Origin: Limnoperna fortunei
Lineage: Eukaryota > Mollusca > Bivalvia > Mytilida > Modiolidae
Assembly: GCA_944474755.1 (NCBI GenBank)
Contig: OX104114.1
Location: forward strand, 79,346,623 to 79,410,622
Direction: 5' to 3'
DNA length: 64,000 nucleotides
Made by a program: the position numbers and the translations under genes. The notes under the pieces were generated by a model. That model was given only the letters and a program-made list of their open reading frames with translations. It ran no database searches and had not been told where the DNA came from. This document shows, piece after piece, positions 24,893 through 34,617 of the stretch; position 1 is the first letter of the stretch; every line of letters begins with the position of its first letter.

Positions 24893-26634
24893 AGCTCACC
24901 TGGACCGAAGGTCCATGTGAGCTTTTGCTATCACTTGGCGTCCGTCGTGCGTCGTAAACTTTTTCAAAAATCTTCTCCTCTGAAACCACTGGGCCAATTT
25001 TTTTCAAACTTGGCCACAATCATCCTTAGGGGTCCCAGTTTCAAGTTTGTACCCAGGGTGTTGATCAACAGACAAATATGGCCGCTGTTACTAAAAATAG
25101 AACATGGGGGTCAACACAGGTTTTTGATCATTATCTAAAAAACTATAATAGCTATAGAGAAAGCCGTTACTTCAAATTGATCAGCACATTTAGGTCTATA
25201 TTATTTGCTATTAGTGCGAAGTTGTGTATTGGCGTCTTGTAGGAGTTATTGCCCTTTTTTGACGATTTTTGTCCAAATTTTTGGTATTTACAATATCTCC
25301 TGAAAACTATACGAGGTAGAGTGAACTGGAAAAAACAAAAATGATCAGCAATAAAAGCCCTACAATTCACTTGATTGGTCTGAAATTGTCAGATGACTCC
25401 TTATATGAGTTATTGCCCTTAATTGGTAATTTTTTATGAAATTTTCCGTTTTCGTCCTGTTACTTTAAAACTATAACAGCTAGAGTAAAACTGTAAATAG
25501 CAAAAATGATCAACAATACAAGCCCTACAATTCACTGTATTAGTCTGAAATTGTCAGATGACTCCTTATAGGAGTTATTGCCCTTAAATGGCAATTTTTT
25601 ATGAAATTTTCCGTTTTTGTCCTGTAACTGGAAAACTATAGCAGCTAGATTGAAACTGTAAATTGCACAAAGGATCAGCAATAAAGACCCTACAATTTTT
25701 TTGATTGGTCTGAAATTGTCAGACAACTCCTTAAATAAGTTATTGCCCATAAATGACAATTTTTTATGAAATTTTATGTTTGTGTCCTGTAACTTAAAAA
25801 CTGTAACAGCTAGAGTGAAACTGTTAATAGCAAAAATGATCGGCAATACAAGCCCTACAATTTACTATTTAAGTCTGAAATTGTCAGATGACTCCTTATA
25901 GGAGTTATTGTCCTAAAATTGCAATTTTTTATGAAATTTTCCGTTTTTGTCCTGTGACTTAAAAACCATAACAGCTGGAGTGAAATAATAAATTGCAAAA
26001 ATGATCAGCAAAAAAAGCCCTACAATTCATTTAATTGGTCTGAAATTGTCAGATGACTCCTTATAGGGGTTATTGCCCTTAAATGACAATTTTGTGATGA
26101 AATTTTCCATTTTTGTCCTGAAACTTGAAAACTATAGTAGCTAGATTAAAACTGAAAATTGCACAAATGATCAGCAATAGAAGCCCTACAAATGATTGCT
26201 TAGTCCAAAATTGCAAGATGACTCTTTATAGGAGTTATTGCCCTTTCATTATGAATTTGCACCAATGAACAGTTTTTTAATTATAAATTAGTCTTTAACA
26301 CACCTATTAGTAGAGTAAAACTGTAAATTTCTAAAGTACCCTAAAGGACAATGCCTAAAAACCATTTAATTTTCAGATATTGTCGATGGCACCTTATAGG
26401 AGTTATTGTATTTAACAAATTTTCGAAGATTGATTGATTGGTTAATGGTGTTTAACCCCCGAGCAGCAATATTTCAGCTATATTCAGGCGAATTTTTTGA
26501 AGAAATGTTTAGTTTTTGCACAGTAACTTAAAAGCTATAACAACTAGACTGAAACTGTTAATTTAAAAAATTTTAATATAGTTTAAGTCATTTGGATTCC
26601 AGGTGGGCGATTACAGGCTCCTGGGAGCCTCTAG
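24893..26634 (+). mobile_element. Hairpin-ended modular element (type alpha), complete
   Basis: The 5' hairpin has outer stem AGCTCAC/GTGAGCT but inner stem GGACC/GGTCC, differing from other copies by paired changes. Modules with GCCCTACAATTCA and GGAGTTATTGCCCTT recur near 25356, 25521, 25686, 25851, 26016 and 26182, a period of 165-166 bp. It ends CAGGTGGGCGATTACAG, GGCTCCTGGGAGCC and CTAG. A small foreign fragment is nested at 26429-26490. The copy at 598-1613 is its 5'-truncated relative. The minus-strand 104-residue frame is a product of the repeat. Confidence 0.88.
26429..26490 (-). mobile_element. Nested short repeat fragment with ATTG-repeat tail
   Basis: GATTGATTGATTGGTT then AGCAATATTTCAGCTATATT interrupts the last module of the surrounding element. 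A related plus-strand fragment with a CAATCAATCAATC tail lies at 52873-52930. This appears to be the 3' end of a SINE-like repeat common in molluscs (from memory). Confidence 0.5.
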
Positions 26635-28355
26635 TGTTAATGTCCAGCAACATCAATTGTGGTTTGATTCTTTGAAATATTTCACATTGTCCAATCAGAA
26701 TCTATAGAATTCATTGATGTGCTGTTTTTAGGATATCTTGCTGGCTGTCCAAAACAAATGGTTTGATGGTGTCATATCAGCTTTCTGTTAGTCCTAGCAA
26801 AAAAAAAATTATTATTTTGTACTTGGAGAGTTTTCTTTTTTTTACTCTATTCAGCATGTCATTATTTTACTACAGAGGTAAAATGTAAAAAAATTGTAAA
26901 AAAATTGAATGGTTAACAAGCATTGAAAAACATTGAACACAGACAGAATCTGAATTGACCCAATAAAAAAACCACCAAAAGATAAAATAACAAAAACCAA
27001 AATGTGTTGAAATTTATCAGCTTTCCACTTTCTTCTATATGTAAAGTTAGCCAATGTGTGCCAGCATCTGTGGCCAGTGGTCACTAATATTTATGTGATT
27101 AATGCTTTGCAGATAAGTGACCCTGATGTTCCAATAAATATAAAGAAAAAAAATCATAGGTACAACTAAGCTTCACCTACATGTACATGTATGTTACATG
27201 TTATTACCGGTATTATAACATTAACATTCCTGTCAGATTCCTATGTTTATAATCTGACCTTGAGAATGAAATATGGTACTACTTTTCCATGGTCAGTAGC
27301 ATATGAAACAGAGTTGATATTCTAGGTTTATTAGCTGAGGGTAAAGTATAACATTTGTCTCCTATGCCAATGTATTATTTATTCTGTAGTTTATAGACTG
27401 TGAAATAACTTGACTATGCCTTCAGGTGACCACCCAAATATAGTAATACATTTTAAGAGCTGATATGTATACAAATGTTGTTTTCTGTTCAAAATGGGCT
27501 TGTTTGTTTTGTACTTTCAGATGATACCAAGGTTATCAAATTTACAATGCCAGATTTCATCTTTTGGGGCTCAGTCCACATATTGGAAAGCCAAATAATG
27601 AATATAAACATAATTGGTCAATATTTCATGTATTCTTTATCAGATTTGTACTATTTGTCTTGCCTGGTGAAACATATATGGGAATCCAGTGACAGTAGTG
27701 TAAAGACTTGACATTTCGCTTTATATCTTTTTATGCTTAAATTCGGTCCAGTGGTAGCTTATGATGAGTACTTGCCAGTCAGTCACCTGTCCCCTGACCT
27801 TGACCACAATTTTGTGGTCCAGTGACTAGATTTAAGTTTCTCTATAACCATGCATGGTAGGATGACAATATTTGGTATATAGGTTGCTAATGAATAGTAA
27901 ATGACTGTCTAATAGGTGTCACCTGCCCTTTGACCTCAATTTCATGGTCCAGTGACTACACTAAAGTTTTTGTATTAGGTCAGTTCCTATGTTACCATGC
28001 ATAGTATATTTTAAATGATGAAAAATTAATGCTTTATACATGTTGCTCATGAAGAATGCAGGTTAGACATTTTTTGTGCCCACACTTGTTTGTACTATTG
28101 AAAACAGTTTTTCTAGCCACAGAGCTGGTATAACAAATATCTTGGGTAGTAAAACCACAGATTCATGTGTACAAAATCATTATCATTATCTCCCTACTTA
28201 TACATTCTAGATAGAATCTGATGAAACTTTCCAAGATTGCAAATAAATCAAAAGTTTCTGCATTTATTTAATTGATACTTTGTGGTACAGTTTGTATATT
28301 AGTTACCATATACCTGCCTTCATTGAATAGGTTTGACTTGTTCAAACCTGCTACA
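26635..28355. other. No gene recognised; contains a two-unit repeat near 27740-28045
   Basis: TGGTCCAGTGACTA occurs at about 27815 and 27944 within a loosely repeated unit with CACCTG, TTTGACCT and ACCATGCAT. The rest is AT-rich. The 78-residue frame at 27475-27711 is unconvincing. Confidence 0.35.
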
Positions 28356-28596
28356 GGGGCCTGGGTGGTAGTTAGTCATCTACTATTATACTGAGGTTGC
28401 GGGTCTGAGTCTCACAGCAGTCAGAAAGTACTCAACTTCAATCTTAATTGACAAGGATTTCCAGCTTTCCAACAGCAGGTTGTAGGTTTTTAATGGCTAC
28501 TCCGATTTCCTCCTACAATAAAAAACTAACTGCTGTATTATAGCTAAAAAATTGTTGAAAGTGGCATTAAACACCATTAAAACAAACAAACAAAAA
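28356..28596 (+). mobile_element. tRNA-derived SINE, degraded plus-strand copy
   Basis: It begins GGGGCCTGGGTGG and proceeds through a worn B-box region (GGGTCTGAGTCTC), AATTGACAAGGATT and GTGGCATTAAACACC to an AAACAAACAAAC tail. Order and content match the minus-strand copy at 6125-6392 read in the same sense. The A box is no longer recognisable. Confidence 0.65.
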
Positions 28597-28782
28597 TCAG
28601 ACCTGCTACATGTTCTGTATTCTATGTGACTGATATTATATGTTATTCCTTTCTGTTGTGTGTTTTTCATTAATTTATGTAGTGAATGATAGGCTATGTT
28701 AAGGGTTGTTGCTAGAGGTTACTGGTTCCTTCTGGGAGAACTAATGCTTCTCTTGTTAAAACAACAATTCACCAGGAAACTA

Positions 28783-29549
28783 TGACCAGTGCACAAGGCA
28801 CTTGTGCACTGCACAAAGCAATTATTTTGAAGAGGCCTCCCCTTTTCATATAAATAGTTTTTCAACTTGTATATTTGTCTAATTGGTTATATTTGTTATA
28901 CTTATTTTTCATTATTCAGACATTTAATTATATTATTGATATTTCCCACAGTACAAGACATGCTAAATTCCATCAGATTAATTTACAAGCATTTGTTGCA
29001 AAAGATAAAGTTTTAATTAAGTCCTATTCATACCTCATAATTTTGTCTAATCTTTAAATTGGAAAAATACCCTTGAGCAAGGGCTCTAAAAAACTGTCAA
29101 ATATAAGCTATTGTCACCTTAATTACTTATCACAGATTATTACATAATACTTAAGAAATTGCTTTAAAGTCTACATGTAAAAAAACAGAATCTCAGGTAC
29201 ATGTTGGGAATGAGTTTTTGGTAACATGTTTTTGACACAGTAGATCTTTGGTCTCAAGACAGTTCAGATGTTATTGTACTTGAGTGAATATGGAAATTAA
29301 TTACCTGACTTATACGAGTATCTCAATTTATGTTCATTATTGTTGATTTATTATTTGATATTAAATAATGGTTGATTGTTGGAGTCGACTTGTGTTTACT
29401 GTGAAGCAAGGATTTTACATCAGATGAACATTTATTATTACTGCTACTACCGCTATTCCCCCGTGCACGTAACACCTACAGTGCATGTCTGACCCAGGCC
29501 AGGATGCAACTACAGGCAGATCCCGGCACCGTGCATTGTGCCTTGGTCA
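28783..29549 (+). repeat. 5' LTR (767 bp)
   Basis: Starts TGACCAGTGC and ends TTGGTCA. Compared by eye with the 3' LTR there is one difference (29084 C versus 36462 A). Just inside the start, GTGCACAAG (28789-28797) and CTTGTGCAC (28801-28809) form a perfect hairpin with a 3-nt loop. TATAAATAG at 28848-28856 is a likely TATA box. Confidence 0.95.
28848..28856 (+). promoter_or_regulatory. TATA box candidate in the 5' LTR
   Basis: TATAAATAG lies 65 bp into the LTR, where a U3 promoter is expected, and is repeated at 36226-36234 in the 3' LTR. Position and match are good, but AT-rich sequence makes chance matches likely. Confidence 0.4.
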
Positions 29550-29554
29550 GAGAG

Positions 29555-29572
29555 TGGTACAGAATCCGGGCT
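29555..29572 (+). other. Candidate primer binding site
   Basis: TGGTACAGAATCCGGGCT begins 5 bp after the LTR. It starts with TGG, complementary to the CCA end of a tRNA, and would pair with a plausible acceptor and T-arm 3' end. I could not match it to a specific tRNA species. Confidence 0.5.
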
Positions 29573-29942
29573 TACGAACAATGAACTTGAGGTGAACAGT
29601 GAATTTCTAAGGAAACAGGGATACAGCCAACAGAGGAGGTTGTCAGAACAACAGAGTCCTGTGCTGTTAGGGTGAGTGCAGCCTTAAATTTCACATGTGA
29701 CACAAAAGCCTAACTTTTTTTTAAACATATATATACTTTAGGTTGTTACTTTTAAGTGAAAAGGCACAATTTTTTTTTATATACACCAATCCCTGCATTT
29801 CCTGATATTCACAATCACTTTCTAATTTCAGTATTCTCAATTACATATAGATTTTAGTTTAAGTATTATCCGTAGTGCATACAGTTTTAATTCTGTATTT
29901 CTTCAATATAAGATCAGAGTTAACCCTATACAGTTTATAAGA
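29573..29942 (+). other. Retrotransposon leader, no gag
   Basis: Only about 370 bp separate the primer site from the protease frame, too short for gag, and no frame of useful length is present. A donor-like GTGAGT at 29672 and an acceptor-like CTTTCTAATTTCAG ending at 29831 could bound a 160-bp intron, a speculative reading. Confidence 0.5.
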
Positions 29943-31577
29943 ATGGCACCCCATCAGGAAACTGCTTCCATAGCAACAATCAAGTCTGCTTTAGAAAAGG
30001 GCAACAAAGTTAATGTTAAATTAGGCAGACTACATACAAATGCTTTAGTTGATACTGGAGCAAATATATCAGTAGTAAACCATAACATTTTGAAAAAGGC
30101 TTTTAAAAGACAAGATTTTCCAACTATTAATAAGTCTGAATTTCTCACTGCATCAGGTGTGTGCAACACCATGCACAAAATAGCAGGCAAAGTTGACCTA
30201 ACAATTGATGTTAATGGCTTACAGATGCCACATTCTTTTTATATTTTAGACAATGTTTCATTTCATTTGATACTTGGACAAGATTTTCTTAAAGCACATA
30301 AGGCTCATATTGATTACAATGATGAAACAGTTAGCTTTCAAGATAACATTACAATGGCTCCTTTACTGTCACAATCAAATGCAGGAAAACACAATGCATT
30401 AGCTAGAACAATGAAAACAGTCACAATTCCAGCAAACACAACATGTGTGGTACCACTGTCAGTTTCAAAATTAAGACATAATTCAACAGTATTACTAGAA
30501 CCTGTTCACACACTTCATAACAAGAACCTCCTGGGTAGTAGAGGTTTGAGTCGTGTTGTAGAAAACAAAGTCAATTACAACCTCATAAATCCTACAAATC
30601 AAGATATAACCTTTACTACAAATACAGTCATTGCAAAAGTATACACATTTAATAGCCAACCCATATTTAACATCAATGACAACAAAACAATTGTATCTGA
30701 CAAATCACCACTGGAAAATGCTGAAGAACTGAATATTAACATAGACCAAAATAATCTCACACAAGAACAGTTAACAAGATTAAAAACACTCATTGGCGAA
30801 AACAGAGATGTGTTTGCAAAGAATGCATCAGAAATTGGAAAGACTGACATGCATTACCATACTATTGTCACCACAACAGACAAACCAGTAAGAACACCCA
30901 GGTATGCACAAACACCAAAAATGCGTGCTGAAACAGAAAAACTTATTAAAGAAATGCTTAGCAATGACATCATTGAGGAATCTATGTCACCATATCAAAG
31001 CCCCGTTGTGCTTGTAAAGAAAGCCAATGGGCAATATCGTTTTGCAGTAGATTATAGAAAGCTCAATGCAATATCAGAGGTTGTGTCATGGCCAATTCCC
31101 AAATTAGATGAGGTTGTGGATACAATTGCGGCAGCAAAGTCAAAAATATATAGTGTCTTGGACTTAGCTTCAGGTTTCCACCAAGTACCCTTAGATGAAC
31201 AAAGCAAACATAAAACCGCATTTATAACACATCAAGGATCATATCAATTTAAAAGATTATGCTTTGGTTTACAAAATGCACCAAGTACATTTCAAATGTT
31301 AATGACCAAAGTCCTAAAAGAACTCAACTACAAGATTGCACTCATTTACATTGATGACATTTTGATATTTTCAAAATCATTTGAAGACCATTTATACCAT
31401 TTAAAATTAGTATTTCACAAGCTTAGACAGGCAAAACTAACTTTACAACCTGCTAAGTGTCACTTTGCAGCAAAAGAAGTGAAATATTTAGGCCACATTA
31501 TTAATGAAAAAGGAATTCAAGTTGACAAAAGTAAAACATCGGCAGTTTCAGAATATCCACCACCAAAAAACAATTAA
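29943..31577 (+). CDS. Retrotransposon Pol, N-terminal part: aspartic protease and reverse transcriptase
   Basis: 544 codons. The retropepsin domain shows the catalytic triad DTGA at residues 37-40 within ALVDTGAN, and the flap-side LILGQDFL at 109-116. The reverse transcriptase follows: FAVDYRKLN, LDLASGF (Asp407), CFGLQNAPSTFQ from about 440, and the active-site YIDD at 469-472. It would cleave the polyprotein and copy element RNA into DNA in a cytoplasmic particle. ATG at 29943 (AAGAATGG) is the first in-frame start after the leader. The frame ends early, just after the RT connection region, because of a one-base change in the A-run at 31565-31570; RNase H continues one frame away. All catalytic residues seen are intact. 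Antisense frames across it are shadows. Confidence 0.93.
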   Translation: MAPHQETASIATIKSALEKGNKVNVKLGRLHTNALVDTGANISVVNHNILKKAFKRQDFPTINKSEFLTASGVCNTMHKIAGKVDLTIDVNGLQMPHSFYILDNVSFHLILGQDFLKAHKAHIDYNDETVSFQDNITMAPLLSQSNAGKHNALARTMKTVTIPANTTCVVPLSVSKLRHNSTVLLEPVHTLHNKNLLGSRGLSRVVENKVNYNLINPTNQDITFTTNTVIAKVYTFNSQPIFNINDNKTIVSDKSPLENAEELNINIDQNNLTQEQLTRLKTLIGENRDVFAKNASEIGKTDMHYHTIVTTTDKPVRTPRYAQTPKMRAETEKLIKEMLSNDIIEESMSPYQSPVVLVKKANGQYRFAVDYRKLNAISEVVSWPIPKLDEVVDTIAAAKSKIYSVLDLASGFHQVPLDEQSKHKTAFITHQGSYQFKRLCFGLQNAPSTFQMLMTKVLKELNYKIALIYIDDILIFSKSFEDHLYHLKLVFHKLRQAKLTLQPAKCHFAAKEVKYLGHIINEKGIQVDKSKTSAVSEYPPPKNN

Positions 31578-34500
31578 ACAACTCAGGTCATTTTTAGGCA
31601 TGTGTGCATATTACAAGAAATTCATAAAAGACTACAGTAAAATATGTGCACCACTTCATCATTTACTAGGCAAAAACGTACAATTTTCCTGGACAAATGA
31701 ACATCAAAATGCATTTGACAAACTAAAAGAAAAGCTTACATCAGCCCCAATACTTGCATTTCCCAATTTTGAAAAACCATTCACTCTTGCTGTGGATGCA
31801 AGTGACTCTAGTATTGGATATGTCTTGGGGCAACACAACAGCAATGGTTTAGAACATGTTATTGCCTACGGTGGACGAGCACTAAATAAACGTGAAAAGG
31901 CCTGGCACATCAACCATAAGGAAGGGTTAGCACTGGTTGAAGCAATCAAAAATTTCAAGGCATATCTTTCGAACTCAGAATTTACAGTATACACGGATAA
32001 CATCACAATCCGCTGGTTAGACACTAACAGAGATGCACAAGGAAGGCTTGGTAGATGGTCGCTGTTCCTACAACAATTCAAATTCAAAATTATACACCGA
32101 CCGGGTACCCAGAATCAGAATGCTGATGGACTTTCCCGTAGAACATATCCAGAAGAAGTAGAGAAAGCTGAAGAGGATGATTTCCCAGCTATAGGTTCAG
32201 TCGAGGCCACACAAAAGAAACTTATATCTGTCACCTTTGAGTATGCTTGGGAAAACAAAAAACCAAAAGTTCCAGAAATATTGGCCATTAATACTGAAGA
32301 AAGCAACTCAGACAAAGAAGTAATGCCAAATCACCAAACTCTCAAGCATCTGCAACAAAACTGTGAAGATTTCAATGCCATCATTGAGTTCAAGAAAAAT
32401 AGGCTAGTACCAGAGGCTTACAATCAAAGACAAGCAAACTCATTGGTAGCCCAAGCCAATTTTTATGAAATAGGCCAAGATGGTATATTGTACCATATCT
32501 ATAGAGAAAGAGCAAAAGGGTTGTCACCAGAACAGAGCATCGTTCGACAACTTTGCATTCCAAGAGCACTTAGACATGATGTAATGCTATCGTATCATGA
32601 TTGTATTGCGGGAGGTGCCCACCAAGGATTTGAAAGGAATTATGCAGCGCTCAGGGCAAAGTACTATTGGCCAAATATGTATTCTGATGTAGAGTCATAC
32701 ATCAAGACATGTGAAGTTTGCCAGCAGTCCAAAAATTCCAAACACCAAAAACCAGTACCGCTAAGACCATTGCCAATCGAAGATGTTTTTTCCCGGTGGC
32801 ATATGGACTTTTTGGAACTACCAACTACACCTGAGAAGCACAGATACCTACTTTTATTAGTGGACAGCTACTCCAAATGGTGTGAAGCATTCCCATTAAA
32901 ATCAATGGAGGCTACAGAGGTTGCAAATGTTCTCTTCAGTGAAATATTCTGCAGATATGGGGCACCACGTACCTTGGTATCGGACAGAGCACAGAACTTC
33001 ATGTCAAAGCTCGTTCAAGCTCTGTGCGAGTTGTTCCAGGTTACACGTCACTACACCAGCTCCTACCATCCAGAGACAAATGCTGCATGTGAGCGCATGA
33101 ATTCCTTCATAGCTCAGACACTAAGGGCATATTGCAACAAGGATCAAACAGATTGGACAAAATTTGTACCAGCAGTTATGATGGCATACAGGTCAACGCC
33201 AGCAACTCAGTCAACTCAATTTTCACCATTCTTTCTTCTACACTCCCAAGAGATGAGACTACCAATAGACGTAGCACTGACTCCAAAACCAAACATGGCA
33301 AGGGAACCAAGGTTACACTTGATGCGAGTATTGGACCAGCTCAAGATATACAGAGAGGTTGCTACTGAGAATATGAGACAGAAACAGATTAAATATACTA
33401 CACAACATGACAAAAAAGCTGAAGAGACGACTCTTACAACTGGTAGTCGAGTGTGGTTATACTGCAGCAAAGTACCGAAAGGCAAGTCTCCAAAGTTACT
33501 TCAGAAATGGGTAGGACCCTTCACAATAATTTATCCTGGTCCAAATAACACTTTCAAAATAAGGAAGGATTCAACAAGAGTTACTATGAAACCACTTGTA
33601 CATGCGAAACGGTTGAAAGAGTATCATGATCCTGCTGACAGGCCAAATTATTTTATCCCAGAATATCAAGATCTAGAGTTAAACCCAGAAGAAGTAATTG
33701 AGAATGATAGCTTAGGGGACACCAATGGTGAAACACAGAATCATGGTCAAGAGATGGATGATACAGGAGATGAAAATACTCTGATGCAAAGCCAATTTGA
33801 AGTCGAAGCTGATAGGGAAAACCAAGAGCAAACTCAGAAAGATATTATGCAACCTTTTGTTCACAAGCATCCACAGCAACAAAAACACAAAATTTCAGAA
33901 CAACCCAAAATACAATTAGATATACAATCACAATCATCGAATCATTGCAAACAGAAAGCAAATAAAAAGAAACAGCAACAATTACCTCCGTTTAAAGACG
34001 AAGACATAGAAAAAATATATGAATACAGCTTGTATCAAAACAAACCTATTTACAAGGTCAAGATTTCTGGTCAACCAGGAACATCGTGGCAAGATGGGTT
34101 CAGAATACCAGAAAGTTTGAAACAAAATTTTCACAAATTATACAATGCGAAGGGTAAACGTAGAAAAAGGCCAGATAACAAGAGAAAATTTTTCAATGAG
34201 ACACAAAACCAAGTTAATTCTGTATTACCAGAAAAACCATGCACAAAAATCGTGTATGTTTCTCTTGACAGAAATCAAAAGGAATCACGATATATTTTAG
34301 AAAGACCAAATGGACAACAATATGAATCCATGCTCATGAGTTACCAAATTTCATCTGAAGTATTTCGAAATTTTCTGAAAACTTTAGAGCAAGCACAAAT
34401 TACATGCATTCAATCCAAAAATCCATTAAAGCAAAGACAGTTTGTACCCGTTTCACAGTTTTGTGCAAATCAAAACAAATTCACACATCAAATTACTCCT

Positions 34501-34617
34501 GAACATAGGGTAGTGTTGCCAGTAGATCAGTCTTCTGCACACGGAATTCAAATGTTTAAGGCTAAATTAATTGAACACTATGTTAAAGCAAATGGACATT
34601 TACCTGATTTACACTAG
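31504..34617 (+). CDS. Retrotransposon Pol, C-terminal part: RNase H, integrase and unusual C-terminal extension
   Basis: 1037 codons as an open frame, but family similarity starts at about residue 23 (31570), after the frame break; the ATG at 31504 is an out-of-frame accident and unlikely to be used. RNase H: Asp98, Glu140, Asp165 and Asp208 (in NADGLSRR). Integrase: HHCC zinc module ending in CEVC, then the catalytic D435, D494 and E530 with the canonical 35 residues between the last two, then a GPF module at about 671. Residues about 720-834 are polar and Q/K-rich. Residues 835-877 look like a divergent chromodomain, and 883-895 are strongly basic, like a nuclear localisation signal. The last 140 residues are unrecognised. 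The extension of about 330 residues is longer than usual. Confidence 0.93.
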   Translation: MKKEFKLTKVKHRQFQNIHHQKTIKQLRSFLGMCAYYKKFIKDYSKICAPLHHLLGKNVQFSWTNEHQNAFDKLKEKLTSAPILAFPNFEKPFTLAVDASDSSIGYVLGQHNSNGLEHVIAYGGRALNKREKAWHINHKEGLALVEAIKNFKAYLSNSEFTVYTDNITIRWLDTNRDAQGRLGRWSLFLQQFKFKIIHRPGTQNQNADGLSRRTYPEEVEKAEEDDFPAIGSVEATQKKLISVTFEYAWENKKPKVPEILAINTEESNSDKEVMPNHQTLKHLQQNCEDFNAIIEFKKNRLVPEAYNQRQANSLVAQANFYEIGQDGILYHIYRERAKGLSPEQSIVRQLCIPRALRHDVMLSYHDCIAGGAHQGFERNYAALRAKYYWPNMYSDVESYIKTCEVCQQSKNSKHQKPVPLRPLPIEDVFSRWHMDFLELPTTPEKHRYLLLLVDSYSKWCEAFPLKSMEATEVANVLFSEIFCRYGAPRTLVSDRAQNFMSKLVQALCELFQVTRHYTSSYHPETNAACERMNSFIAQTLRAYCNKDQTDWTKFVPAVMMAYRSTPATQSTQFSPFFLLHSQEMRLPIDVALTPKPNMAREPRLHLMRVLDQLKIYREVATENMRQKQIKYTTQHDKKAEETTLTTGSRVWLYCSKVPKGKSPKLLQKWVGPFTIIYPGPNNTFKIRKDSTRVTMKPLVHAKRLKEYHDPADRPNYFIPEYQDLELNPEEVIENDSLGDTNGETQNHGQEMDDTGDENTLMQSQFEVEADRENQEQTQKDIMQPFVHKHPQQQKHKISEQPKIQLDIQSQSSNHCKQKANKKKQQQLPPFKDEDIEKIYEYSLYQNKPIYKVKISGQPGTSWQDGFRIPESLKQNFHKLYNAKGKRRKRPDNKRKFFNETQNQVNSVLPEKPCTKIVYVSLDRNQKESRYILERPNGQQYESMLMSYQISSEVFRNFLKTLEQAQITCIQSKNPLKQRQFVPVSQFCANQNKFTHQITPEHRVVLPVDQSSAHGIQMFKAKLIEHYVKANGHLPDLH

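Noticed and set aside
31565..31571. Programmed -1 frameshift at A-AAA-AAC
   Set aside because: The -1 frame stops after about nine codons and is not the frame of RNase H; +1 is required.
29954..33485. Antisense frames across pol (66-89 codons)
   Set aside because: Shadows of the strongly supported plus-strand pol frames.
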